64,000 nucleotides of DNA from Desertibaculum subflavum (GTDB lineage Bacteria > Pseudomonadota > Alphaproteobacteria > Ferrovibrionales > Ferrovibrionaceae). The notes below the pieces were generated by a model. The model was given only the letters and a program-made list of their open reading frames with translations. It was not told the DNA's origin and did not search any database. The stretch lies in the NCBI GenBank assembly GCA_003576705.1, contig QOZS01000008.1, positions 1 through 64,000 on the forward strand. The letters run 5' to 3'. A program made the translations under genes and the position numbers. This document shows, piece by piece, positions 24,929-33,040 of this stretch. Each line of letters starts with the position of its first letter. Positions within the stretch are counted from its first letter, which is position 1.

Positions 24929-26113
24929 TCACTTCATCGAGCACTTGGCGGCATAGCTGTCCTGGTGGTCGGTCAGGATCGGCGCCACCGTCTTCAGGGT
25001 GAGCATGCCCTGGGCATCCTTCACCACGGTCTGCTGGTAGAAGTTCTGGATCGGGAAGTGGTTGTTGCCGAACTTGAAGGCGCCGCGCACCGACTTGAAA
25101 TCGGCCTTCTTGAGCGCCGCCCGCACCGCGTCCTTGTTCTTCAGATTGCCGCCGGTGGCGCGCACGGCGCTGTCGATCAGCATGATCGCGTCATAGCTCT
25201 GCGCGCCGTAGAACGAGGGATAGGTGCCGTGCTTCTTCTTGAAATCGGCGACGTATTTCTTGTTCGCCTCGTTCGGCAGGTCGTTGACCCAGCTTTGCGT
25301 GCCCGGCACGTCGAGCGCCAGGTCCTTCTGCAATGGCAGGGACAGGGCGTCGATAGTGTAGGTGGTGTAGAGCGGGATCTGGCCCTTCAAGCCGGCCTGT
25401 GCGTATTGCGTCAGGAACTGGACGCCGTGCGCGCCGGGAAAGAAAGTGAAGATGGCATCGGCGCCCGATGCCTTGGCCTTGGAGAGCTCGGCGGCGAAGT
25501 CGAGTTGGCCGGGCCACTTGGTCATATCCTCGCCGACCACCAGGCCCTTGAAGGTGCGCTTGACCCCGGCGACCATGTCGCGGCCGGCGGGATAGTTCGG
25601 CGCCACCACGTAGAGCTTCTTGATGCCGTCCTTGTTCAGCACCTCGCCCATCGCCATCGGCGTCTGGTCGTTCTGCCAGGAGGTGGAGAAGAACCAGGGT
25701 GAGCACAGCTCGCCGGCGATCTGCGAGGGGCCGGCATTGGCGCTGATCAGGAAGGTCTGGCTGTCGACGATCGGCTTGTAGGAGGCGAGCAGCACATTCG
25801 ACCAGATGAAGCCGGCGATGAAATCGACCTTGTCGGCCTCGATCAGCTTTTCGGATTTCTGCTTGCCGACCTCGGGCTTGAAGCCGTCATCCTCGTAGAT
25901 CATCTCGATGGCGAGATTGCCCATCTTGCCGCCGAGATGCTGGACCGCAAGCTCGACCGAATTCTTCATGTCGGCGCCGATCGCGGCCTGCGGGCCGGTA
26001 TAAGTGCTGACGAAGCCGATCTTCACCTTGCCGGGCGCGCTGCCGCCCTGGGCCGCGGCCTCGGCCGCAAGCATGGCGAGCGCGGCCGTAAGGCCGATCA
26101 TGGCTGCCTTCAT
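24929..26113 (-). CDS. Branched-chain amino acid-type ABC substrate-binding protein, second system
   Basis: A 394-residue periplasmic binding protein of the Peripla_BP_6 group. ATG 26113 gives a signal peptide (MKAAMIGLTAALAMLAAEAAAQ). The mature region KVKIGFVSTYTGPQAAIGAD, the segment DFIAGFIWSNVLLASYKP and GGNLKNKDAVRAALKKADF are family features. It lies at the head of the second Liv operon, and its promoter region is shared with the divergent aryl-CoA monooxygenase. That suggests it binds the aromatic acid that the divergent genes activate and hydroxylate. Confidence 0.9.
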   Translation of the reverse strand: MKAAMIGLTAALAMLAAEAAAQGGSAPGKVKIGFVSTYTGPQAAIGADMKNSVELAVQHLGGKMGNLAIEMIYEDDGFKPEVGKQKSEKLIEADKVDFIAGFIWSNVLLASYKPIVDSQTFLISANAGPSQIAGELCSPWFFSTSWQNDQTPMAMGEVLNKDGIKKLYVVAPNYPAGRDMVAGVKRTFKGLVVGEDMTKWPGQLDFAAELSKAKASGADAIFTFFPGAHGVQFLTQYAQAGLKGQIPLYTTYTIDALSLPLQKDLALDVPGTQSWVNDLPNEANKKYVADFKKKHGTYPSFYGAQSYDAIMLIDSAVRATGGNLKNKDAVRAALKKADFKSVRGAFKFGNNHFPIQNFYQQTVVKDAQGMLTLKTVAPILTDHQDSYAAKCSMK

Positions 26114-26268
26114 TTTCGCCTCCCCTGAACCTGGCTTCGGCGATCGCCGGAGCGCTCCCTGCGTACCGGGCGGCAAGATAATGCATGTTGGGTATCCCAG
26201 CAAAGCCAAAGCTCGGCATAATGCAGCAGATTGAGCGGCCACGGCACGCGGCCGGACGGGAGAACTCG
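26114..26268. promoter_or_regulatory. Divergent control region with repeat motifs
   Basis: This 155-base region lies between the binding-protein start (minus strand) and the monooxygenase start (plus strand). It holds an 11-base palindrome TGGGTATCCCA at 26189-26199, and two identical ATAATGCA sequences at 26178-26185 and 26218-26225, exactly 40 bases apart. The spacing is close to four helical turns, as expected for cooperative regulator sites. No regulator gene is adjacent. A shared operator is proposed, not proven. Confidence 0.45.
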
Positions 26269-27429
26269 ATGCGTATCGCCGTCGTCGGTGGCGGTCCGGG
26301 AGGCCTGTACTTCGCCTATCTCTGGAAGCGCCGGCATCCCAGCGACCATGTCGAACTGTTCGAGCTCGGTCCGGCCGACGCGACCTGGGGCTTCGGCGTC
26401 GTGTTCTCCGACGAAGCGCTCGAGTTCCTGCGCGCCGACGATGCGGAGACGGTGGACGCCATTGCGCCCCGCATGGAGCGGTGGAGCGGCATCACCCTCA
26501 ATCTGAGCGGCGAGAGCGTGCTGATCGATGGGATCGGCTTCTCGGCGATCGGGCGCCTCGACCTGCTGCGCCTGCTACAGGAACGCGCCCGGTTGGTCGG
26601 CGCCAACTGCCGCTTCGAGACGCAAGTGCAGTCGGTCGACCAGCTTGCCGGCTACGACCTGATCGTGGCCGCCGATGGGCTGAATTCGCTGGTGCGGCGC
26701 AGCTTCGAGGGCGATTTCGGCACCTCGCTCTCCTACCTGAGCAACAAGTTCGCGTGGTACGGGACGACGAAGCGCTTCGACACGCTGAGCCAGAGCTTTG
26801 TCGCGACCGGGCTCGGCAGCTTCAACGCGCATCATTATCGCTATGCGCCGGACATGAGCACCTTCCTGGTCGAATGCGACGTTGCGACCTGGAACCGCTA
26901 TGGCTTCGGCGAGAAGTCGGTCGAGGAATCCAAGGCGATCTGCGAGCGCGTGTTCGCCGCGGCGCTGGACGGCCATCCGCTGATCTCCAACCGCTCGGTC
27001 TGGCGCAACTTCCCCTGGATCTGGAACGAGCGCTGGTCGTTCCGCAACATGGTGCTGATCGGCGACGCCCTGCACACCGCTCACTACTCCATCGGCTCGG
27101 GCACGCGGCTCGCGATCGAGGACGCCATCGCGCTCGCCCGGGCGCTCGAGGCACGGCCCGGCGATCTGCCCGCGGCGCTGCAGGCCTATGAGGCGGCCCG
27201 CAAGCCGGTCGTGCAGAAGCTCGTCGCCGCCTCGCGCCGCAGCGCCGAATGGTACGAGCGCTTCCCGGAGCACATGACGCTCGACCCGCTCGATTTCGCC
27301 CTCGGCTACATCACCCGTTCCGGCCGCATGGACCTGGCGAGGCTGGCGGCGATGTCGCCCGGATTCATTGCCCGCTATGCGAGCGTCAAGGGAACGAAGC
27401 CGGATCCAACGCAGGGAGCCTCACGATGA
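26269..27429 (+). CDS. FAD-dependent aryl-CoA monooxygenase (salicyloyl-CoA / 2-aminobenzoyl-CoA type)
   Basis: A 386-residue flavoprotein starting MRIAVVGGGPGGLYFAYLWK (dinucleotide fold). Further features are TWGFGVVFSDEALEFL, DLIVAADGLNSLVRR and the FAD-binding end LIGDALHTAHYSIGSGTRLA. It resembles salicyloyl-CoA 5-hydroxylase and the monooxygenase half of 2-aminobenzoyl-CoA monooxygenase/reductase; the reductase half of the latter is absent. The next gene, a CoA ligase, overlaps by four bases (ATGA). The likely reaction is ring hydroxylation of a CoA-activated ortho-substituted benzoate; the substrate is inferred. Confidence 0.8.
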   Translation: MRIAVVGGGPGGLYFAYLWKRRHPSDHVELFELGPADATWGFGVVFSDEALEFLRADDAETVDAIAPRMERWSGITLNLSGESVLIDGIGFSAIGRLDLLRLLQERARLVGANCRFETQVQSVDQLAGYDLIVAADGLNSLVRRSFEGDFGTSLSYLSNKFAWYGTTKRFDTLSQSFVATGLGSFNAHHYRYAPDMSTFLVECDVATWNRYGFGEKSVEESKAICERVFAAALDGHPLISNRSVWRNFPWIWNERWSFRNMVLIGDALHTAHYSIGSGTRLAIEDAIALARALEARPGDLPAALQAYEAARKPVVQKLVAASRRSAEWYERFPEHMTLDPLDFALGYITRSGRMDLARLAAMSPGFIARYASVKGTKPDPTQGASR

Positions 27430-29054
27430 CCATCGTCGATCCGGTTCCGCCCGATAGTCCCGGCACGCGCGAGATCAGTTTCTCCGTTCCCGAGCGCTAC
27501 AATGCGAGCCGGATATTGTTCGACAATCTCGCGGCCGGCCGGGGCGGCAGGCGGGCGTTGATCGGGCCCGGCGGCACGCTGAGCTATGCCGAGCTCTGCG
27601 CCGAGGCGTGTCGCTGGGGAAACGGGTTTCGCGCGCTCGGCCTTGCGCGCGGCGACCGCATCCTGCTGTTCCTCGACGACACCCCGGCCTATCCGGCCGC
27701 GTTTTTCGGCGCCGTGCGTGCCGGCTTCGTGCCGCTGCTGATCAACACGCTGACGCCGCCGGATCTGCTGCAATTCTACCTCGCGGATTCCGGGGCAGCG
27801 GTCGCGGTGGCCGATGCGGAATTCACCGGAAGGTTTGATGCGACTGCCTGTGCCGGAACCGCGCTGCGGACTTTGATCGCCATCAACGGCCCGCCGGAGG
27901 CCAGCGCCGCGCCGTTGGTCATAACGGCAGAAGACTGGCTGCGCGGCTTGCCCGACGCGCTCGAGGAGGCCGACACACACCGCAACGACATGGCGTTCTG
28001 GATGTACTCGTCCGGCTCGACCGGCCGGCCGAAGGGCATCGTGCATCTGCAGCACGACATGGCCTATACCGAGGCCGCCTATGCGCGCCCCGTGCTGCAG
28101 CTGACCGGGAAGGACATCTGCTTCTCCGTGCCGAAGATGTTCTTCGCCTACGGTTTCGGCAATTCGGTCACCTTCCCGTTCGCGGTCGGCGCCACGGTCC
28201 TGCTGCTCGGCGGCCAGCCGCGGCCGGAGACGATCTTCCGGGCGATCGCCGACTACAGGCCGACCGTCTTCTTCGGGCTGCCGACGCTCTACACCGCGCT
28301 GACCAAGGCTGAGGACGCGGCGGCCTGCGATTTCGCCTCGCTCCGCCTCTGCATCTCGGCCGCCGAGACGCTGTCGGCCGAGGTGTTCAACGGGTGGAGG
28401 GAGTTGACCGGCCTGGAGATCGTCGAAGGCCTGGGTTCCACCGAGGTGCTGCACATTTACCTGTCGAACCGCCCTGACCGGAAGAAGCCGGGCGCCGCCG
28501 GCTTGCGGGTGCCGGGCTACGAGATCGCGCTGAAGGACAAGGACGGCCGCGCGGTCGCGCCCGGCGAGGATGGCATCCTCTGGGTGCGCGGCGATTCCAA
28601 CACGCCGCTGTACTGGAACCGGTCCGACAAGACGGCGGAGACGATCCGCGACGGCGGGTGGATCTATACCGGCGACCGCTTCTCGCGCGACGCCGACGGC
28701 TTCTATTTCTTCCGCGGCCGCGCCGACGACCTGGTGAAGATCTCGGGCCAGTGGGTCTATCCGCTGGAGGTCGAGCTCTGCCTTGCCGATCATCCCGACG
28801 TGCTCGAATGCGCGGTGTTCGCGATGGAACTGCCGGACCGGCGCATGACCCTGAAGGCCGTGGCGGTGATGAAACGGGCGGATTTCGATCCTGACGCCAC
28901 GACGAAGGCCTTGCAGGATTACGTCAAAGGCAGGCTGCTGCCCTACAAGTATCCGCGCGAGATCGAGTTCCGGCGGGAGCTGCCGAAGACCGGCACCGGC
29001 AAGATCGATCGCCAGGCATTGCTCAAGTCCGCCCAGGCGAAGCACGCGAGCTAG
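27426..29054 (+). CDS. Benzoate-CoA ligase family acyl-CoA synthetase
   Basis: A 542-residue adenylate-forming enzyme. The P-loop-like motif YSSGSTGRPKGIVH, the A5 motif EGLGSTEVLHIYLSN, the YTGDRF core with FFRGRADDLVKISGQWVYP, and the C-terminal catalytic lysine in PKTGTGKIDRQAL are all visible. EGLGSTEVLHIY is typical of benzoate-, 4-hydroxybenzoate- and 2-aminobenzoate-CoA ligases. The start overlaps the monooxygenase stop, so activation and hydroxylation are co-translated. It acts in the cytoplasm, using ATP and CoA. Confidence 0.88.
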   Translation: MTIVDPVPPDSPGTREISFSVPERYNASRILFDNLAAGRGGRRALIGPGGTLSYAELCAEACRWGNGFRALGLARGDRILLFLDDTPAYPAAFFGAVRAGFVPLLINTLTPPDLLQFYLADSGAAVAVADAEFTGRFDATACAGTALRTLIAINGPPEASAAPLVITAEDWLRGLPDALEEADTHRNDMAFWMYSSGSTGRPKGIVHLQHDMAYTEAAYARPVLQLTGKDICFSVPKMFFAYGFGNSVTFPFAVGATVLLLGGQPRPETIFRAIADYRPTVFFGLPTLYTALTKAEDAAACDFASLRLCISAAETLSAEVFNGWRELTGLEIVEGLGSTEVLHIYLSNRPDRKKPGAAGLRVPGYEIALKDKDGRAVAPGEDGILWVRGDSNTPLYWNRSDKTAETIRDGGWIYTGDRFSRDADGFYFFRGRADDLVKISGQWVYPLEVELCLADHPDVLECAVFAMELPDRRMTLKAVAVMKRADFDPDATTKALQDYVKGRLLPYKYPREIEFRRELPKTGTGKIDRQALLKSAQAKHAS

Positions 29055-29199
29055 GGCCGTCCACGCGTGGCGGGGCCGGGGGCTGTGAAGTCGATCATCG
29101 CTGCCGGCGCCTCCCTTCCATAATGTCGGCCGGGTCTGCGGTCGGGCCAGAGCGGCACCGCTGCGGTATGGTGGTCGCGAGGCGTTGGGGGCATCGGAA

Positions 29200-29823
29200 G
29201 TGGTCAGGTGGTTGGCATTGGCATTTCTGCTGTGGGCGGGCGCGGCCGCCGCGGCAGAGCGGATCGGGCGGGTCGAGCATGTGGAGGTCTGGGCCACCGG
29301 CACGCCGGAGGGCGGCACGAGCCGGCCCAAGCATATCGGCAACGGCGTCGAGGCCCGCGAGACCGTCGCTACGGTCGAGAACGGCGCGCTGCATCTGATT
29401 TTTCTCGACCGGACCGAGCTTCGCCTCGGCTCGGCCGCCACCGTGGTGCTGGACAGCTACGTCTATGACCGCGCCCGCGGCGGCGAGGCGGTGCTGCGGG
29501 TGGCACGCGGCATCACTCGGTTCATCTCAGGCCGGCTCGGCACCGGCCAGCTCCGCGTGCGGACTCCTTCGGTCGAGATCGGCGTGCGCGGTACCGATTT
29601 CTCGGTCTGGGTCGAGGCCGACGGCCGCACCACCATCTGGGTCAACGAAGGGGCGATCAGCGTTCAGCCGCTGGCCGGCGGCGCGGCGGCGGATGTCGCC
29701 CAAGGCGAGACCGTGGCGGTGGCGGCCGGCGCGACGGCGGTGCAGCGCGCCGCGCCGCGCCCGCTCACCGACCGTGGCCTGTTGCCGGCGATCGAGCTGA
29801 ACCAGGAGCGCGCCCGGCCCTAG
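29200..29823 (+). CDS. FecR domain protein, exported
   Basis: A 207-residue protein from GTG 29200; an in-frame TTG at 29185 is less likely. The N-terminus is a signal peptide (VVRWLALAFLLWAGAAAAAE). A FecR-type beta domain follows, with VATVENGALHLIFLDRTELRLG, then VRTPSVEIGVRGTDFSVWV and TTIWVNEGAISV. It has no cytoplasmic anti-sigma part, so it is a free periplasmic FecR-fold protein, not a classic regulator. Its stop overlaps that of the convergent epimerase gene. Confidence 0.8.
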   Translation: MVRWLALAFLLWAGAAAAAERIGRVEHVEVWATGTPEGGTSRPKHIGNGVEARETVATVENGALHLIFLDRTELRLGSAATVVLDSYVYDRARGGEAVLRVARGITRFISGRLGTGQLRVRTPSVEIGVRGTDFSVWVEADGRTTIWVNEGAISVQPLAGGAAADVAQGETVAVAAGATAVQRAAPRPLTDRGLLPAIELNQERARP

Positions 29824-30698
29824 ACGGCGCTGCGCCAGCTGTGCCGCGGCCGATAGCCGAGCTCGCGCCGCGCCTTGTCGATGCCGAGCAGGGTATCGAA
29901 CGGCCCGAGATCTTCGCGGACCGGCACGCCGGGATAGTGGCGCGCCATCAGGTCGCGGCTCGGCGTCGCCATCACGGTGTCGGCCGCGGCGATGATGAAA
30001 TTCTCCGCGCCCGCGATCGACTGCTCAACCGCGAGCCGGCAGGCCTGGGCGACGTCGCGCGCGTCGACCCAGCTCCACAGGTTCCAGGCACGCGACGCCG
30101 GTTCGGCCTGGAAACCCGGGATCATCGCGTAGTCCTCGGGCTCGAAGATGTTGGAGATGCGGAGCCCCACGAAACTCACGCCGGGCTGCCAGCGATGCAT
30201 CTCGCGCGCCGCCTGTTCGCAGAGCAGCTTGGCGAGGGCATAGCCGGTTTCCGGCCGCAGCGGGTGCGCCTCGTCGATCGGCGCGTAGGCCGGAGGGCTG
30301 CGGGTCAGCGGCAGGCCGAGCACGGTCTCGCTGGACGCCCAGACGACACGCCGGATGCCGAGGCGCAGCGCCGCGCTGAACACGTTGTAGGTGCTGATCA
30401 GGTTGTTCTGGAAGATGGTGGCATCGGGCGCGATGCCGGGCGCCGGAATACCGGCCAGATGGATCACCGCGTCGGTGGGGCCGAAGCCGGTCCTGCGCCG
30501 GTCGACGCTGCCGGGCAGCAGGCCGAGCGCGTCGATCGCCTGGCCGAGATCGGTCAGATCCGCCTTGAGATAGTGGCAGAGCGGCTCGCGCGGCGGCGCG
30601 ATGTCGACATTGACCACCTTGTGGCCATAATCCAGCAGATCGCGGATCACCGCGCGCCCCGCCTTGCCGCTGCCGCCGGTGACGACGATGCTTGCCAT
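29820..30698 (-). CDS. NAD-dependent epimerase/dehydratase (extended SDR)
   Basis: A 292-residue extended short-chain dehydrogenase. The NAD-binding motif VTGGSGKAGRAVIRDLL lies at the N-terminus, DAVIHLAGIPAPG follows, and the catalytic YALAK (Tyr-x3-Lys) lies after the SSETVLG region. ATG 30698 is three bases after the GST stop, so the two form an operon. It could be a sugar-nucleotide epimerase or a uronate-type dehydrogenase; the substrate cannot be told. Its stop overlaps that of the convergent fecR-like gene in the tetramer CTAG. Confidence 0.82.
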   Translation of the reverse strand: MASIVVTGGSGKAGRAVIRDLLDYGHKVVNVDIAPPREPLCHYLKADLTDLGQAIDALGLLPGSVDRRRTGFGPTDAVIHLAGIPAPGIAPDATIFQNNLISTYNVFSAALRLGIRRVVWASSETVLGLPLTRSPPAYAPIDEAHPLRPETGYALAKLLCEQAAREMHRWQPGVSFVGLRISNIFEPEDYAMIPGFQAEPASRAWNLWSWVDARDVAQACRLAVEQSIAGAENFIIAAADTVMATPSRDLMARHYPGVPVREDLGPFDTLLGIDKARRELGYRPRHSWRSAV

Positions 30699-30700
30699 GA

Positions 30701-31486
30701 TCAGCCCTCGGGCCAGGAGAAGCGGATATTGTTGTTCGACAGGCCGTCGAGGACGACCTGGATGCCGCCCGACTTGATCATCCATTCGAGCCGGTGGTCG
30801 CGGTACTCGCGGCGATAGCTGCCGACGGCGAGCCGCTTATAGGCATCGCCCATGGCGTCGGCGGCGGCCTGGAACTCGGCGAAGGTTCGGGCGACCGAGG
30901 GGCGGTCGCGGATCCGCTCCAGCCAGCGAGCGAGCCTGGAGCCGGATGCCGGCGCGAGATCGAAATAGCGCGAGCGATTGAGATAGGGCGCGACCGCAAG
31001 GTCGGCCCAGCCGAAGGCGTCGCCGTTGAACCAGTCGCCGAGGCCGAGCTGGTCGGCGAGCCAGGCCTGGATGGCCGCGGTCTGCCGCGCCGCGGCGGCC
31101 GCCATGGTCTCGGCCAGCGCGCCCTCGGCGCGGCGGAAGAAGCGGATCTCGCCCAGGCCCCAGTTGATCGCCTCGTAATGGGTGTCGCAGATCTCCTCGA
31201 TCATGCGCGCCTTGGCGCGCGCCGCCGGGCTGGCCGGCAGGAGCGGCGGCGTCGGCCACTTGTCCTCCAGATATTCCAGGATGACGGTGCTGTCGAAGAT
31301 GCGGGTGTCGCCGTCGATCAGGGTCGGCACCTCGACCCGCGGATTGGCGGCGGCGAAGGGCGCCGTGGTGGTCGTGCCCGAGCCGAGCGCTTTCGGCAGC
31401 TCGACCGCGAAGTCGATGCCCTTCTCGCGCAGTGCGATCTTGACCTTCTGGACATAGGAGGAGAGGGGGTGCTCGTAGAGCAGCAT
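30701..31486 (-). CDS. Glutathione S-transferase family protein
   Basis: A 261-residue two-domain GST-like protein. The thioredoxin-fold half starts MLLYEHPLSSYVQKVKIALREKG and has the cis-Pro region VEVPTLIDGDTRIFDSTVILEYLE. The helical half contains FNGDAFGWADLAVAPYLN. An extra tail of about 50 residues (RREYRDHRLEW, NNNIRFSWPEG) follows the usual end. The catalytic Ser/Tyr cannot be assigned with certainty, though Ser9/Ser10 are well placed. Co-transcribed with the epimerase. Confidence 0.83.
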   Translation of the reverse strand: MLLYEHPLSSYVQKVKIALREKGIDFAVELPKALGSGTTTTAPFAAANPRVEVPTLIDGDTRIFDSTVILEYLEDKWPTPPLLPASPAARAKARMIEEICDTHYEAINWGLGEIRFFRRAEGALAETMAAAAARQTAAIQAWLADQLGLGDWFNGDAFGWADLAVAPYLNRSRYFDLAPASGSRLARWLERIRDRPSVARTFAEFQAAADAMGDAYKRLAVGSYRREYRDHRLEWMIKSGGIQVVLDGLSNNNIRFSWPEG

Positions 31487-31600
31487 GCGGGCTCCGCGAT
31501 CGAGAGGGGACGGCCGGCCGATGCTGACGCGCCGATCGCCTCGGCAAAAGCATTTTCTGTGCCGTCGCCTGTCGCGGCACGGTTGGGCTAGCATCGCGGC

Positions 31601-32563
31601 ATGACCAGACGCGCCTTGCTCGCCTATCCGTTCCTGCCCGCCTTCCGCGCCAAGCTCGAAGCTGTGTGCCCGGTGCTCGGCCCCTTCGACCCACGGGTCG
31701 GCTCCACCTTGAGTCCGGCGGAGGCGGCCGAGATCGGCGTGCTGGTCACGCTCGGCTCGCTGACAACGGACGGCGCGGTGATGGACCGGCTGCCGGGCCT
31801 CGGCCTCGTCTGCTGCTACGGCTCCGGCTACGAAGGTGTCGACATTGCCGAGGCGCGGCGCCGCGGCATCGCCGTCACCCACAGCCCCGGCGCCAATGCG
31901 GCCGCCGTCGCGGAGCAGGCGATGGCGCTGCTGCTGGCCTGCGTCCGCCGCACGGTCGAGGCCGACCGCATCGTGCGCACGACGGGCTGGAAGCGCGGCC
32001 CGGGCGGCGGGCTTGCGCCGGCGCGCGGGCTGGCGGGCCGCAAGCTGGGGGTCTTCGGGCTTGGCGCCATCGGCAGCTATATCGCCGCCTGCGCCGCGCC
32101 GTTCGGGCCGGAGATCGCCTATCACAACCGTGCGCCGCGGGCGGACGTGCCGTATCGCTATTTCCCGACGCTGCAGGCGCTGGCGGAGTGGGCCGATATC
32201 CTGATGGTCGCGGCGCGCGCCGATGCGAGCAACCGGCATGCGGTCAGCCGTGCGGTGATGCGGGCGCTCGGGCCCGAGGGCATCGTGGTCAATATCTCGC
32301 GCGGCAGCATCCTGGACGAGGCGGCGCTGATCGACCTGCTGCAGAAGGGCGAGCTCGGCGCCGCCGGCCTCGACGTGTTCGAGCACGAGCCGAACGTGCC
32401 GGACGCCCTGAAGCAATTGCCGCAGGCGGTGCTGACGCCGCATATCGGCGGCTCGACGGTGGGCGCGCAGGCGGCGATGCAGGACATGGTGGTCAGCAAT
32501 GTCGCCGCCTTCCTGCGCGGCCAAAGGCCGCTGACGCCGGTGCCGGAGATGGCCGGCACGTGA
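31601..32563 (+). CDS. D-2-hydroxyacid dehydrogenase (NAD(P)-dependent)
   Basis: A 320-residue D-isomer specific 2-hydroxyacid dehydrogenase. The Rossmann motif LGVFGLGAIGSYIAA, the catalytic Arg near NISRGS, Glu in LDVFEHEP and His in LTPHIGGST are in order. This is the hydroxypyruvate/glyoxylate reductase-like group that reduces 2-keto acids in the cytoplasm. It stands alone, divergent from the GST gene and convergent with the ArsC-like gene. Confidence 0.87.
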   Translation: MTRRALLAYPFLPAFRAKLEAVCPVLGPFDPRVGSTLSPAEAAEIGVLVTLGSLTTDGAVMDRLPGLGLVCCYGSGYEGVDIAEARRRGIAVTHSPGANAAAVAEQAMALLLACVRRTVEADRIVRTTGWKRGPGGGLAPARGLAGRKLGVFGLGAIGSYIAACAAPFGPEIAYHNRAPRADVPYRYFPTLQALAEWADILMVAARADASNRHAVSRAVMRALGPEGIVVNISRGSILDEAALIDLLQKGELGAAGLDVFEHEPNVPDALKQLPQAVLTPHIGGSTVGAQAAMQDMVVSNVAAFLRGQRPLTPVPEMAGT

Positions 32564-32604
32564 TCCCGGCGGCCGGGAAGATGGCGTGACTTCGGGCGGA
32601 ACGC

Positions 32605-32961
32605 TCAGCGGCCCAGAGCGGCGGCGTATTGCTCCGGCTTGAAGCCGACCAGCAGAGGCCCGCCGAGATCGAGCACCGGGCGCTTGATCATCGAGGGCTG
32701 CGCGGCCATCAGGGTGATCGCCTTGGCCTCGTTGAGACCCTGCTTCTCCGCTTCCGGCAGGGCGCGAAAGGTGGTGCCGGCGCGGTTGAGCAGCACCTCC
32801 CAGCCGACCTGGCCGGCCCAGGATTTCAGCACGCCGCGCTCGATGCCGGCGGCCTTGTAGTCGTGGAAGGCATAGCCGATGCCGCGGCCGTCGAGCCAGG
32901 CGCGCGCCTTCTTCATCGTGTCGCAGTTCTTGATGCCGTAGATGGTAACGGTCTTCGGCAC
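32605..32961 (-). CDS. ArsC/Spx family reductase-like protein
   Basis: A 118-residue thioredoxin-fold protein from GTG 32961, starting VPKTVTIYGIKNCDTMKKA. The single active cysteine lies in IKNCDTM. The FHDYKAAGIER segment and the C-terminal IKRPVLDLGGPLLVGF are typical of the YffB/Spx-like branch of the ArsC family, not of true arsenate reductases. Role unknown; glutathione-dependent reduction has been suggested for the family. It lies 79 bases after the WD40 gene on the same strand. Confidence 0.85.
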   Translation of the reverse strand: MPKTVTIYGIKNCDTMKKARAWLDGRGIGYAFHDYKAAGIERGVLKSWAGQVGWEVLLNRAGTTFRALPEAEKQGLNEAKAITLMAAQPSMIKRPVLDLGGPLLVGFKPEQYAAALGR

Positions 32962-33040
32962 GCCTCGCTCCTGTTCCGATCCGGGCTCGCCTGGGACTCT
33001 GCACGGCCACAGCGTGAGCACAACCGATTCAGGTGCCGCC

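Noticed and set aside
31487..33010. Upstream extension of the GST frame, over 500 codons
   Set aside because: It runs antisense through the hydroxyacid dehydrogenase and out of frame through the ArsC-like gene; GST homology starts at 31486.
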